Part shown: in pieces, positions 24,573 through 32,051 of the stretch | Layout of the letters: the number at the start of each line of letters is the position of its first letter | How positions within the stretch are numbered: the first letter of the stretch is position 1 | From: JBGSMF01 sp964651475 | GTDB taxonomy: Bacteria; Chloroflexota; Anaerolineae; Fen-1058 | Assembly: GCA_964651475.1 (NCBI GenBank) | Contig: CAZYXV010000009.1 | Span: 1 to 64,000 of the forward strand | DNA: 64,000 nucleotides | Direction: 5' to 3' | Made by a program: the position numbers and the translations under genes | The notes under the pieces: generated by a model | Database searches by the model: none | What the model was told of the DNA's origin: nothing | Seen by the model: the letters and a program-made list of their open reading frames with translations, nothing else

Positions 24573-24609
24573 GAGCCGGGGGTGGTGGCCCCGGCTCTTT
24601 TGTTTTAAT
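24573..24609 (+). terminator. Intrinsic terminator
   Basis: GAGCCGGGG (24573-24581), loop GTGGTGG, CCCCGGCTC (24589-24597), then TTTTGTTTT. It protects the 3' end of the convergent macroglobulin gene from plus-strand transcription. Confidence 0.8.
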
Positions 24610-24620
24610 TGCGCCTAAAC

Positions 24621-27600
24621 TTAATCCCTGGCCGTCACGCTGATGAGCGAAGGCGGCTGGCTGCCGGATGTTTCAGGATTATAGTAATCGTATACCGACG
24701 AGGGCGGCGTCTGAACCTTGAGGGGGACCTTGGCGCGCAGGCGATATTCAAAGCTGATCTTGTAATCCAGATTTTCCACGTACAGAATAATCTGGCTGCC
24801 GGTCATTTCGTAGCGGCGCACCTTGGTGACAAGCCCCTCGCTTTGCGCCACAAGCGCATCCAGATCCTCGGTCAACACGTCAAAGCCAGGCGGCACGCCC
24901 AGGTCAACGATGGCCCACTGCACGGCGGGCGGATTCTTGAGCGTGACGTCTACGCGCGCCACCAGCTCATCGTCCACAGCCAGGGTGGCGCGGTCGTAGG
25001 TCACATTGACCTCGACGGGATCGCTGGCGCGCGAAGGGGCGCTCGCCCACGGCACATAAGCTACAGTCGTCACCTGGTACATCAGGTTGTCCACGTTCTG
25101 CCCGTCAACGCTCAGGCGAATGTGATTTTCGCCCCGCAGCACACCATCTTCAAACGCCAGGATGTGCACCACGTCGGCGTTCTCGGCCGTCATGTTCACC
25201 GTCTGCGCCGGGCCGCCGTTGAGCGAGACGCCAAGCGTGGCCTGGGGCGGCGCGCTCTTGAGATCGAGCGAGGCCAGAAAGGCCTTGAGCGAGAGAATGG
25301 TGGCCTGTGTAGATTGCCAGGTGCCAAAGCTATCTTTGCTGCGCGTCAGGTAGCGCAGAGCGGCCAGCGCCAGGTCGCGGTGACTGCCCCCACGCAAGAA
25401 CGCCTCGGCCGCCAACGCCGTCGTTTCCAGATCTGCCACGTTGCCCGAAGCGCCGGTGAACGATTGGGCGCTTGCCGACCAACGCGCCGTGTCCTTATCG
25501 CGGACGGCCAGCGAGGCCAGCTTGCTCAGCACGGACGTGACCGTCTCATCTTGCGCGGCCGCCAGCGCATTGGCCACGAGCGACAGCGTGTAGGCGTCCT
25601 CGGCCTCATTCCAGTGTGAGCGCAGATACGCCATCGCGCGTCCTGCGCCGGCGTCCTGGCCAAAGCCCGCCTCCACCAGCGCCCAGGCGATGTAGGCCGT
25701 GGTGGGCAGCCGGTCGTTGCGCAGCGTGCCCCAGCTTTCCAGATAGCCCGGCGAACCCTTGCCGCCCCACGAGCCATCGGCGTTCTGCTGCGCCAGCAGC
25801 CAGCGCGCCGTGCGCTCGATCACGGCCCCGTCCACCGCGTACACGCCTTGCATGTCCGAAAACTCCATCAACCCATACGCCGTGTGCATCAGCGTGGCCG
25901 GCTTTTTGCCGAACAGGCTAAAGCCTCCTCCATCCACTTCGTAAGTGAGCAGGCGCTGGTAGCCGGCAGCGATATAGCTTTCGGCCTTCATGCGCACTTC
26001 GGGCGCGGCGCGGCCAGTGCGGTTGAGATAGTCCAGGATCAAGATGTCGGGATACAACGTCGAAGACGTTTGCTCAAAGCACCCGCTGGGCATGCGCAGC
26101 AGCGCGTCCAGCCCTTCTACGATTTGCGAGGCCGGCCCGGCGTACAGCTTGACCTCGATGCGGGCCGTGCCCGTGATGGCTTGCGCCGGCACGACGGCGA
26201 CGATGCTCGTGTCGCCGCTCTCCACATAATCGCTGGCGGCGGCGCGGAGCTCGGTCCCGTTGGGAACCACGTTCACGTCTTTGGCGATGGCATCCGACAT
26301 CTTGCTGCCGCGCCCATACACCGTCAGCCGCCCCACGCCGAACTGGGCGGCGCGGATGCGAAAGTAGGTCACGTCAATGTCGTTGGCGGCGATGGTGATG
26401 GTCTTGACCGGCTCGTCTTGCAGCTCGTACCAATCGGCGGGCGTGATCTCTAACCGCACTTGTTGGGTCTGCGTCAGATAGTTATACACCGCCACCGGCA
26501 CGGCCACCTCATCGCCGGCGGTCAAGCGCGCCGGCAAATCCAGGTCAATAAAGAAATCCTGGAACACGCGCAGCCCATAGGTCTGAGAGCCGATCAGCCC
26601 ATCTTGCGTAGAGGCCAGCGCGGTGAGCCGCCAGGTGGTGATGCTGTCGGCCAGCAGGATATCCAATTTCAAATACCCATTCTCGTCCGTCAGCGCCTCG
26701 GGGTTCCAGTACATCGTTTCTGGGAAATACTGGCGCACGCGCACCGGCTCGGCCGGCGCGGCCTGCCCTTCGGGTTTACCGGGTTCGACCTCCTTGAACA
26801 CTGGGGTGTTTGTGGGCATCGCCGTTGCGGCTGGCTGGGCGGCTGGCGCCTTGGTGGGCGCCACCGCCGGCACGGGTGTGGTCGTGACAACAATAGTCTT
26901 TTCCGTGCCCGGCTCTTTGACGACAACGGTTTGTATGATTGTTTGTGGTTCGCGTACTGCACACCCAGCCAGCCAGGCAGCCGGCCCGGCATAAGCCACG
27001 GGGTTGCCGAGCGTCCGCGCGAACAGCGATTGGGCATTAAAGGTCACCGCCACCAACACCACCATAGGCACCCACAACAGGCCCACCAATACCGAGGCCC
27101 ACGCGGCGGAGCGCTGCCCCTCCAGGTACAGTCCTTGCCCAAACGTGACCAGCATGGCGATCATTAACACGAACGCCAGGAAGGCCCACCCAATCAGGCT
27201 GGCGGCCAGGTCGCCGCCGCTTTCGGCCACAAAGAACATCAGCGCGCCCAGCAGCGTATACGCCATGCTCAGTCCGGCGGCCAGTTGGGTGCGCGTGTCA
27301 CGCTGCCGCCAGCCGTACAACGCAAAGATCAGCCACGCCGCCAGCCAGCCACCTCCAACCGCCAGGAGGACGATACCGCCGCAGACAATGTCTGCGTCTG
27401 CCATCAGCCACAAAATGCCCAGCCCCGCGGCGCAGATGGGCGAGAGCAGCAAGCCCAGTCCCATCCACGCGCCGACGTTCAGCATGGCCTTGCCCAACAC
27501 GCCCGAGGCGCGCAGTCCCCACACCACCACAATGAGCATGAGGAGCGGCAGCGCGATGAGGGTTTTGCTCAGCGTGTTGGACACCTGCCGGAGCGCCTCG

Positions 27601-29927
27601 ACCTTTTGGCGCGCTAGCGCGGCCAGCTTTTCCACGCGCGAGCGAATGTCGAATCCGAACACGGTGGTCGGGGCGCCGGCCCACGACGCTTTGGCGGCGT
27701 CGTCTTGGGCCTTTTTGGCCGTGGGGTCAACCGACGGCGACAGCAGCGTGGGCACGTCAAAGCCTTGCACCTGGGTCTTGGGTTCGAGCAGTTCCTTTTC
27801 CAGCAAAAAGTACAGGCGCGCAAAGCCGGGCGCTTGATCTTGCACGGCATAGACCGATTCATCCACAATGCCCACGCCAAGCGCGCTGGCAGCGGGTACT
27901 GGGTATTGGGTATTGGATGCCAGTGTAGTCGTGAATGATAGGCTAGCCGTTTGAGCCGGGCGATAGACAGGGTGGTCCGACGAGATGGCGACGTTGATGT
28001 CTTGAGCGCGATCCACCACTACCACGCGCGTATCGCGCACGATGCGCCCGCCCTCGCTTTGCCCCTCCGGGGGCAAGACGCGATAAGCGTGCAGCTCTAG
28101 CGTGCCAAACATCTCGGCGGCCAGGTCAATGGCAAACACTGCCCGGCCATCCCTCACCGGCGCGCTAAAGGCCGCAATCGTCTGGTTATCTTTGACCATG
28201 TCCAGGTACACTGCGCCGCTTGAGCCGGTGGTCAGCGCTTCTACTTTCAACGTCTCGCCCACCCGGTAAGCGGCGCGTTCGGCGCGCAGCAAGATGGTTT
28301 CGGGCTGTTGTTCGGCGTCGAGCCGGATGATCTTGTGCGTAGACGCGCCGGTGTTATCTCGGGCGGTGACGTCAAGTTGGAAACTGGAGGTTGGAGATTG
28401 GGAGGAGGGCGCCTGGTCGCCGCCCGGCGTAAAGCGATATTCGGCCAGGCCGTATTCGCCGGCTTGCGCCTGCTCGCCGTTGATGACGAGCGAGGCGGGC
28501 ACGGGGCGCCCATCGGGCGTCGAGACGAGGATATAGACAATGTTTTCCACGCCGGGGCGCAGCTTGCCGCTTTCAGGCACGGCGTCAATCACCAGCGGAT
28601 CGCGCGCCACGGTGAGCAGCTTGCCGATTTCTTCGCGGTGCTCGGCCTGATCTATCACGGCCACCGTGATTTCAAATTGCGCCCGGTCCTTATTGCTCTC
28701 GCCCACAAAGTAGGGCGGCAGATCAAACGAAAACTCAAAACGGCCCCTGGCGTCGGTCTGCCCGAAAAGCTCTACTGCCTGCCGGCGCTCGGGATCGTAA
28801 GCATAGCCGCGCAGCTCGACGCGCGCGCCAAACGTCGGCTTGCCGAAAAAGTAATCAGCCTGCACATAGCCTTTGACGGTTGCGCCGGGCGTATAGTACG
28901 GGCGCTCGGTCTCGATGGCGACCTTGAACTTGGGCAGCACGTAGGGTTTGACCTCGACGGCGCGTGAGCTTTCCGTATCGCCCAAGATGGCCTGCAAGTT
29001 GTACTTGCCGGTGACGAGCTGCGAAGCCAGTTGGAAATCGGCGCTGGCGATGCCAAAGGACGAGGTATTGAACTGTTGCCTAAAGACCTTGTCGCCGTTG
29101 GGATTGCTGACGATGAACTCGACCGGCTGGTTGGCCGCCGCGCGATGATCGAACGCGCCCAACGCCAGCGCGCGCATGTGAATCATCTGGCCGGGCTGGT
29201 AAACGGGCTTGTCTGTGGATAAAAAGAGTTTGTAGGTGCGCTTGATTTGGATGGGCCGCTCGATGCGATCCTGGCCCAGCGACGAGCGCGTCTGCACGAG
29301 CAGCGTGGCGTCGCCTTCGACGTTGTCGGGAATGTCGAGTGATACGTTGGTCGTGCCGGTTTCGTCTGTCTGGCCGCTATAGACGAGCGGCGCGCCAGAA
29401 GACGTTTGCAGCGTCACCTTGACCTCGGCCCCCGCCACGGGCTGCTCGGTCGTCACCGAGCGCACCAGCACGCGGACGCTGGCCGGGCTGCCGGGCGCGA
29501 ATTGATCTTGACCCAGCACGATGGTTTCCTGGTCGTCGGCGTGCGCAGTGTAAGTGGTGGCATTCCAGGCGCTCACGCTCGAAATGACGACGAGCAAAAC
29601 CAGCGCCAGTTGCGCCAGCGCATAGCGGCGGCGCGCGAGGGGTTCGAAAAAGGCGGCCAGGTCCAGCCAGAACTTGCGCGCCGAAGGTTTGCTCTGCTCG
29701 GCGCGCAGCCGTTCGCGAATGCGCTCGGCGGCGGCCTGGTTTAGCTCGGCGCGCGCCAGCCTGGGCTTGAGCGTCACACCCAGATTGGTGCGCAGCGTTT
29801 CCAGGCGCGCCAGCTCGGCGCGGCACGTTTCGCACTGATCCACGTGCGCCTTCACGCGCGCGGCCTCTGCCGGCGCGAGCTCGTTATCCAAAAGAGCCAA
29901 CAACTCGGTCGTTACGTGACCATTCAT
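24621..29927 (-). CDS. Anti-sigma zinc-finger / alpha-2-macroglobulin fusion protein
   Basis: 1768 residues. Residues 1-45 form an anti-sigma zinc finger (zf-HC2 type: His28-x3-Cys32-x2-Cys35), facing the cytoplasm. One membrane helix follows (about 102-121). Outside come macroglobulin MG domains, with the MG2 hallmark FLSTDKPVYQPGQ near 230. A cluster of roughly six or seven further membrane helices lies at about 785-965. The alpha-2-macroglobulin core follows, with the thioester motif CFEQ (Cys1283, Gln1286) in the helical TED domain and a C-terminal receptor-like domain. The ATG overlaps the sigma-factor stop by 4 bases. The arrangement implies that protease attack on the macroglobulin part could be signalled to the sigma factor; this is inference. 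A separate anti-sigma gene is absent. Confidence 0.9.
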   Translation of the reverse strand: MNGHVTTELLALLDNELAPAEAARVKAHVDQCETCRAELARLETLRTNLGVTLKPRLARAELNQAAAERIRERLRAEQSKPSARKFWLDLAAFFEPLARRRYALAQLALVLLVVISSVSAWNATTYTAHADDQETIVLGQDQFAPGSPASVRVLVRSVTTEQPVAGAEVKVTLQTSSGAPLVYSGQTDETGTTNVSLDIPDNVEGDATLLVQTRSSLGQDRIERPIQIKRTYKLFLSTDKPVYQPGQMIHMRALALGAFDHRAAANQPVEFIVSNPNGDKVFRQQFNTSSFGIASADFQLASQLVTGKYNLQAILGDTESSRAVEVKPYVLPKFKVAIETERPYYTPGATVKGYVQADYFFGKPTFGARVELRGYAYDPERRQAVELFGQTDARGRFEFSFDLPPYFVGESNKDRAQFEITVAVIDQAEHREEIGKLLTVARDPLVIDAVPESGKLRPGVENIVYILVSTPDGRPVPASLVINGEQAQAGEYGLAEYRFTPGGDQAPSSQSPTSSFQLDVTARDNTGASTHKIIRLDAEQQPETILLRAERAAYRVGETLKVEALTTGSSGAVYLDMVKDNQTIAAFSAPVRDGRAVFAIDLAAEMFGTLELHAYRVLPPEGQSEGGRIVRDTRVVVVDRAQDINVAISSDHPVYRPAQTASLSFTTTLASNTQYPVPAASALGVGIVDESVYAVQDQAPGFARLYFLLEKELLEPKTQVQGFDVPTLLSPSVDPTAKKAQDDAAKASWAGAPTTVFGFDIRSRVEKLAALARQKVEALRQVSNTLSKTLIALPLLMLIVVVWGLRASGVLGKAMLNVGAWMGLGLLLSPICAAGLGILWLMADADIVCGGIVLLAVGGGWLAAWLIFALYGWRQRDTRTQLAAGLSMAYTLLGALMFFVAESGGDLAASLIGWAFLAFVLMIAMLVTFGQGLYLEGQRSAAWASVLVGLLWVPMVVLVAVTFNAQSLFARTLGNPVAYAGPAAWLAGCAVREPQTIIQTVVVKEPGTEKTIVVTTTPVPAVAPTKAPAAQPAATAMPTNTPVFKEVEPGKPEGQAAPAEPVRVRQYFPETMYWNPEALTDENGYLKLDILLADSITTWRLTALASTQDGLIGSQTYGLRVFQDFFIDLDLPARLTAGDEVAVPVAVYNYLTQTQQVRLEITPADWYELQDEPVKTITIAANDIDVTYFRIRAAQFGVGRLTVYGRGSKMSDAIAKDVNVVPNGTELRAAASDYVESGDTSIVAVVPAQAITGTARIEVKLYAGPASQIVEGLDALLRMPSGCFEQTSSTLYPDILILDYLNRTGRAAPEVRMKAESYIAAGYQRLLTYEVDGGGFSLFGKKPATLMHTAYGLMEFSDMQGVYAVDGAVIERTARWLLAQQNADGSWGGKGSPGYLESWGTLRNDRLPTTAYIAWALVEAGFGQDAGAGRAMAYLRSHWNEAEDAYTLSLVANALAAAQDETVTSVLSKLASLAVRDKDTARWSASAQSFTGASGNVADLETTALAAEAFLRGGSHRDLALAALRYLTRSKDSFGTWQSTQATILSLKAFLASLDLKSAPPQATLGVSLNGGPAQTVNMTAENADVVHILAFEDGVLRGENHIRLSVDGQNVDNLMYQVTTVAYVPWASAPSRASDPVEVNVTYDRATLAVDDELVARVDVTLKNPPAVQWAIVDLGVPPGFDVLTEDLDALVAQSEGLVTKVRRYEMTGSQIILYVENLDYKISFEYRLRAKVPLKVQTPPSSVYDYYNPETSGSQPPSLISVTARD

Positions 29928-30520
29928 AGTTTCACCCCCATCCTGACCCGTTCGCCTGCCGCGGGCGAAAGGATTTTCTCGAGCGCCTGGTGCGCGTAAA
30001 ACAGCCGCGATTTGACCGTGCCGGCGTTGACGCCCAGCGTGTAGGCGATTTCTTCGTAAGACAAATCGCACAAATAGCGCAAGGCGATTACTTCGCGCTG
30101 CGCGGCGGGCAGGCCATCCACGGCCCGCCACACGGCGTCGCGCGTCTCCCGGCTGACGGCGACGTGGTTCGGCTCGCCGTTGTTCGAGTGGCCGTTGACG
30201 CCGGCGATCAACTCGTCGGCCAACTCGTCCCAATCCGCCGAAGGCGGGCGCTTGCGTCTGAACAAGCTGCGGCAGCGATTGACGGTGACGCGATACAGCC
30301 AGGTTTCAAAGCGCGCCGCGCCTTCTACGTCGAAACGCGGCAGTGCGTGCAGCACGTCTAAAAAAGTTTCCTGGGCGGCTTCTTCGGCGTCGCCGCTGTT
30401 GCGGGTGACGAAAAATGCGACGCGGTAAACATAATCTTTGTAACGTTCGAACAGCGCGTCAAACGCGCCGCTCTGGCCGCGCTGAAAGCGGCGGATAAGG
30501 TCTTCAGTCGCTACCGGCAT
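29924..30520 (-). CDS. ECF-type RNA polymerase sigma factor
   Basis: 198 residues with sigma region 2 (FDALFERYKDYVYRVAFFVTRN, AEEAAQETFLDVLHAL, WLYRVTVNRCRSLFRR) and region 4 (LPAAQREVIALRYLCDLSYEEIAYTLGVNAGTVKSRLFYAHQALEK), without regions 1 or 3. It should direct RNA polymerase to a stress regulon when released from the zinc-finger domain encoded by the overlapping downstream gene. AAGGAGGGG precedes the ATG. Region 2 and 4 are linked by an acidic stretch with an NGHSNNGEP insert. Confidence 0.95.
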   Translation of the reverse strand: MPVATEDLIRRFQRGQSGAFDALFERYKDYVYRVAFFVTRNSGDAEEAAQETFLDVLHALPRFDVEGAARFETWLYRVTVNRCRSLFRRKRPPSADWDELADELIAGVNGHSNNGEPNHVAVSRETRDAVWRAVDGLPAAQREVIALRYLCDLSYEEIAYTLGVNAGTVKSRLFYAHQALEKILSPAAGERVRMGVKL

Positions 30521-30642
30521 AGCCCCTCCTTATAGCGCCAGTGTAACGAAAAATGAGAACGATCATAACCATTTTATTCTTGATTAAACAAATCTACAAG
30601 TTACACGCCGCCGGAGAGCAAAAAGTTCAATGCTTTTCCCGT

Positions 30643-30678
30643 TTGACCGGAAAGAGTGCTGAGGGTATAATCCAGAGT
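30643..30678 (+). promoter_or_regulatory. Consensus promoter giving a leaderless mRNA
   Basis: TTGACC (30643-30648), exactly 17 bases, then a perfect TATAAT (30666-30671), and the ATG follows after 7 bases (30679). The transcription start should coincide with the start codon. No Shine-Dalgarno exists. Confidence 0.75.
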
Positions 30679-32049
30679 ATGGTCGACACAAGTGACCTCT
30701 TGAAGCAAGGCATGGCTGCGCTCAAGGCGGGGCAAAAAGCCCAGGCCAAGGGCTTGTTGGTCCAGGCGCTCCAGCAAGACAAGAATAACGAACAGGCCTG
30801 GCTCTGGCTGAGCGGCGCCGTCGAGACGGACGCCGAGCGGCGCACGTGCCTGGAAAATGTTTTGCTCATCAATCCCAACAACAAGCTGGCCCGGCAGGCG
30901 CTGGAGCAAATGTCGCCCAAGCCGGCTTCACCGCCGCCGCTTTCTCCGCCCCCACCTGTCACCGAGCCGCCTGCCGAGGTGGTCAGGCCGCAAGCCGAGC
31001 CGCCACCGCCGCCGTCTTTGGCCCCGCCTCCGGCGAGTGAAAAGCCGCCAGAAATCCCGCCACCGCCACCGGCCAAATCGCGCGGGGGACTGGCGCTGGT
31101 GCTTGCGGTTATATTTGTGATCGTGTTGGCGGCGGTCGGCGTGTGGTGGGTGATGAGCCAGCGCTCGTCTATTTCGCAAGCAGCGCTACCCACAGCCACA
31201 TTGCAAGCGGTGGATTTGCTTCCAACCGTGACGGCGACGGCGGCCATGACCCGCACGCCCACGCCGTCGCCCACTGCCAGCAAGACGCGCCCGCCGACGG
31301 GGACGTTCAGGCCCACGTCAACATTGCCTCCCAGCATGACGCCGCGGCCCACGCACACGTCAAGCCCTACACCCACGCCCGTCACGTATACGCCTACCCC
31401 TTCATCTACTCCAACCCCCTTCCGCACCTACACGCCGCGGCCAACGCCTACCACCGGCCCCACCCGGACGCCTTTCCTCACCTACACGCCACGGCCAACA
31501 CCCACGCCCGTCACGCATACTCCAACGCCCGCGCCAACGTGGACGCCGGTGCCCACCTTCACGCCCCGGCCAACCCAGGGGGCGCAGACGCCGACCATGA
31601 CGCCGACGCCTTTTACCGCCACCCTGAACCAGACTCAAAAAGTTGGCCCCATTACCGACTCGCTGCGCGACGTCGAGTTTTCGATGGAAGTCACGCTGGA
31701 AAGCATCGAGTGGACCGCCGGCGTGCCATCCGACCCGCCGCCCCGCGCTGGCTACATTTACGGCATCGTTTACGTGCGCGTCAAGAATATCGGTCCCGGC
31801 GCCAATCACACCGTCAACCGCCTAGATTTTATGGCGAAGGACGCAGATGGCAAAATCATTAACGACAAGTACATGGGATTTTTGAGTGACTGCACTCTAT
31901 CACTCGCGGATTTGCAAGTTGGAGAAGAGAGCCAGGGCTGCGTAGCGTTTGAGCTGCCCCTGGTGGGAAAAGTGGATTTGCTCTACAATCCACTCCGCAC
32001 CGATGAATTGGAAGCAGACAATCACCTGAGCTTTAGGCTAAGGCGCTGA
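30679..32049 (+). CDS. TPR-like, Pro/Thr-rich single-pass membrane protein with C-terminal beta domain
   Basis: 456 residues. The N-terminus is a TPR-like helical repeat (LLKQGMAALKAGQKAQAKGLLVQAL; about 1-75), then a Pro-rich stretch (about 78-132), a membrane helix (about 136-160) and an extracellular Pro/Thr repeat region built on T-P-T-P/Y-T-P (about 180-320). A DUF4352/Telokin-like beta domain ends it (about 325-456, ITDSLRDVEFSMEVTLESIEW... GIVYVRVKNIG). An earlier in-frame ATG would place the promoter inside the gene, so this start is preferred. Function unknown. The N-terminus would be cytoplasmic. Confidence 0.8.
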   Translation: MVDTSDLLKQGMAALKAGQKAQAKGLLVQALQQDKNNEQAWLWLSGAVETDAERRTCLENVLLINPNNKLARQALEQMSPKPASPPPLSPPPPVTEPPAEVVRPQAEPPPPPSLAPPPASEKPPEIPPPPPAKSRGGLALVLAVIFVIVLAAVGVWWVMSQRSSISQAALPTATLQAVDLLPTVTATAAMTRTPTPSPTASKTRPPTGTFRPTSTLPPSMTPRPTHTSSPTPTPVTYTPTPSSTPTPFRTYTPRPTPTTGPTRTPFLTYTPRPTPTPVTHTPTPAPTWTPVPTFTPRPTQGAQTPTMTPTPFTATLNQTQKVGPITDSLRDVEFSMEVTLESIEWTAGVPSDPPPRAGYIYGIVYVRVKNIGPGANHTVNRLDFMAKDADGKIINDKYMGFLSDCTLSLADLQVGEESQGCVAFELPLVGKVDLLYNPLRTDELEADNHLSFRLRR

Positions 32050-32051
32050 GC

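Larger units (their letters stand above)
24014..24620. other. Intergenic region with three intrinsic-terminator hairpins and no clear gene
   Basis: 600 bases between the exporter operon (+) and the macroglobulin gene (-). It contains a TATAAT at 24110-24115, three terminator-like hairpins (24187-24232, 24407-24450, 24573-24606) and a seven-codon minus-strand reading frame behind a consensus Shine-Dalgarno. No long conserved frame is visible. One or more small RNAs or very short peptides are possible. Confidence 0.5.

Noticed and set aside
24421..24618. 65-codon plus-strand frame in the terminator-rich gap
   Set aside because: It runs through two terminator stems, has no Shine-Dalgarno and ends in the hairpin sequence.
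30553..30678. Upstream extension of the TPR/Pro-Thr protein
   Set aside because: A consensus promoter lies within it, and the extra residues do not look like a signal peptide or conserved domain.
31230..31610. Thr/Pro-coding tandem repeats as a possible CRISPR-like array
   Set aside because: The periodicity is in codons (T-P units) inside an open frame, with no uniform repeat/spacer lengths.
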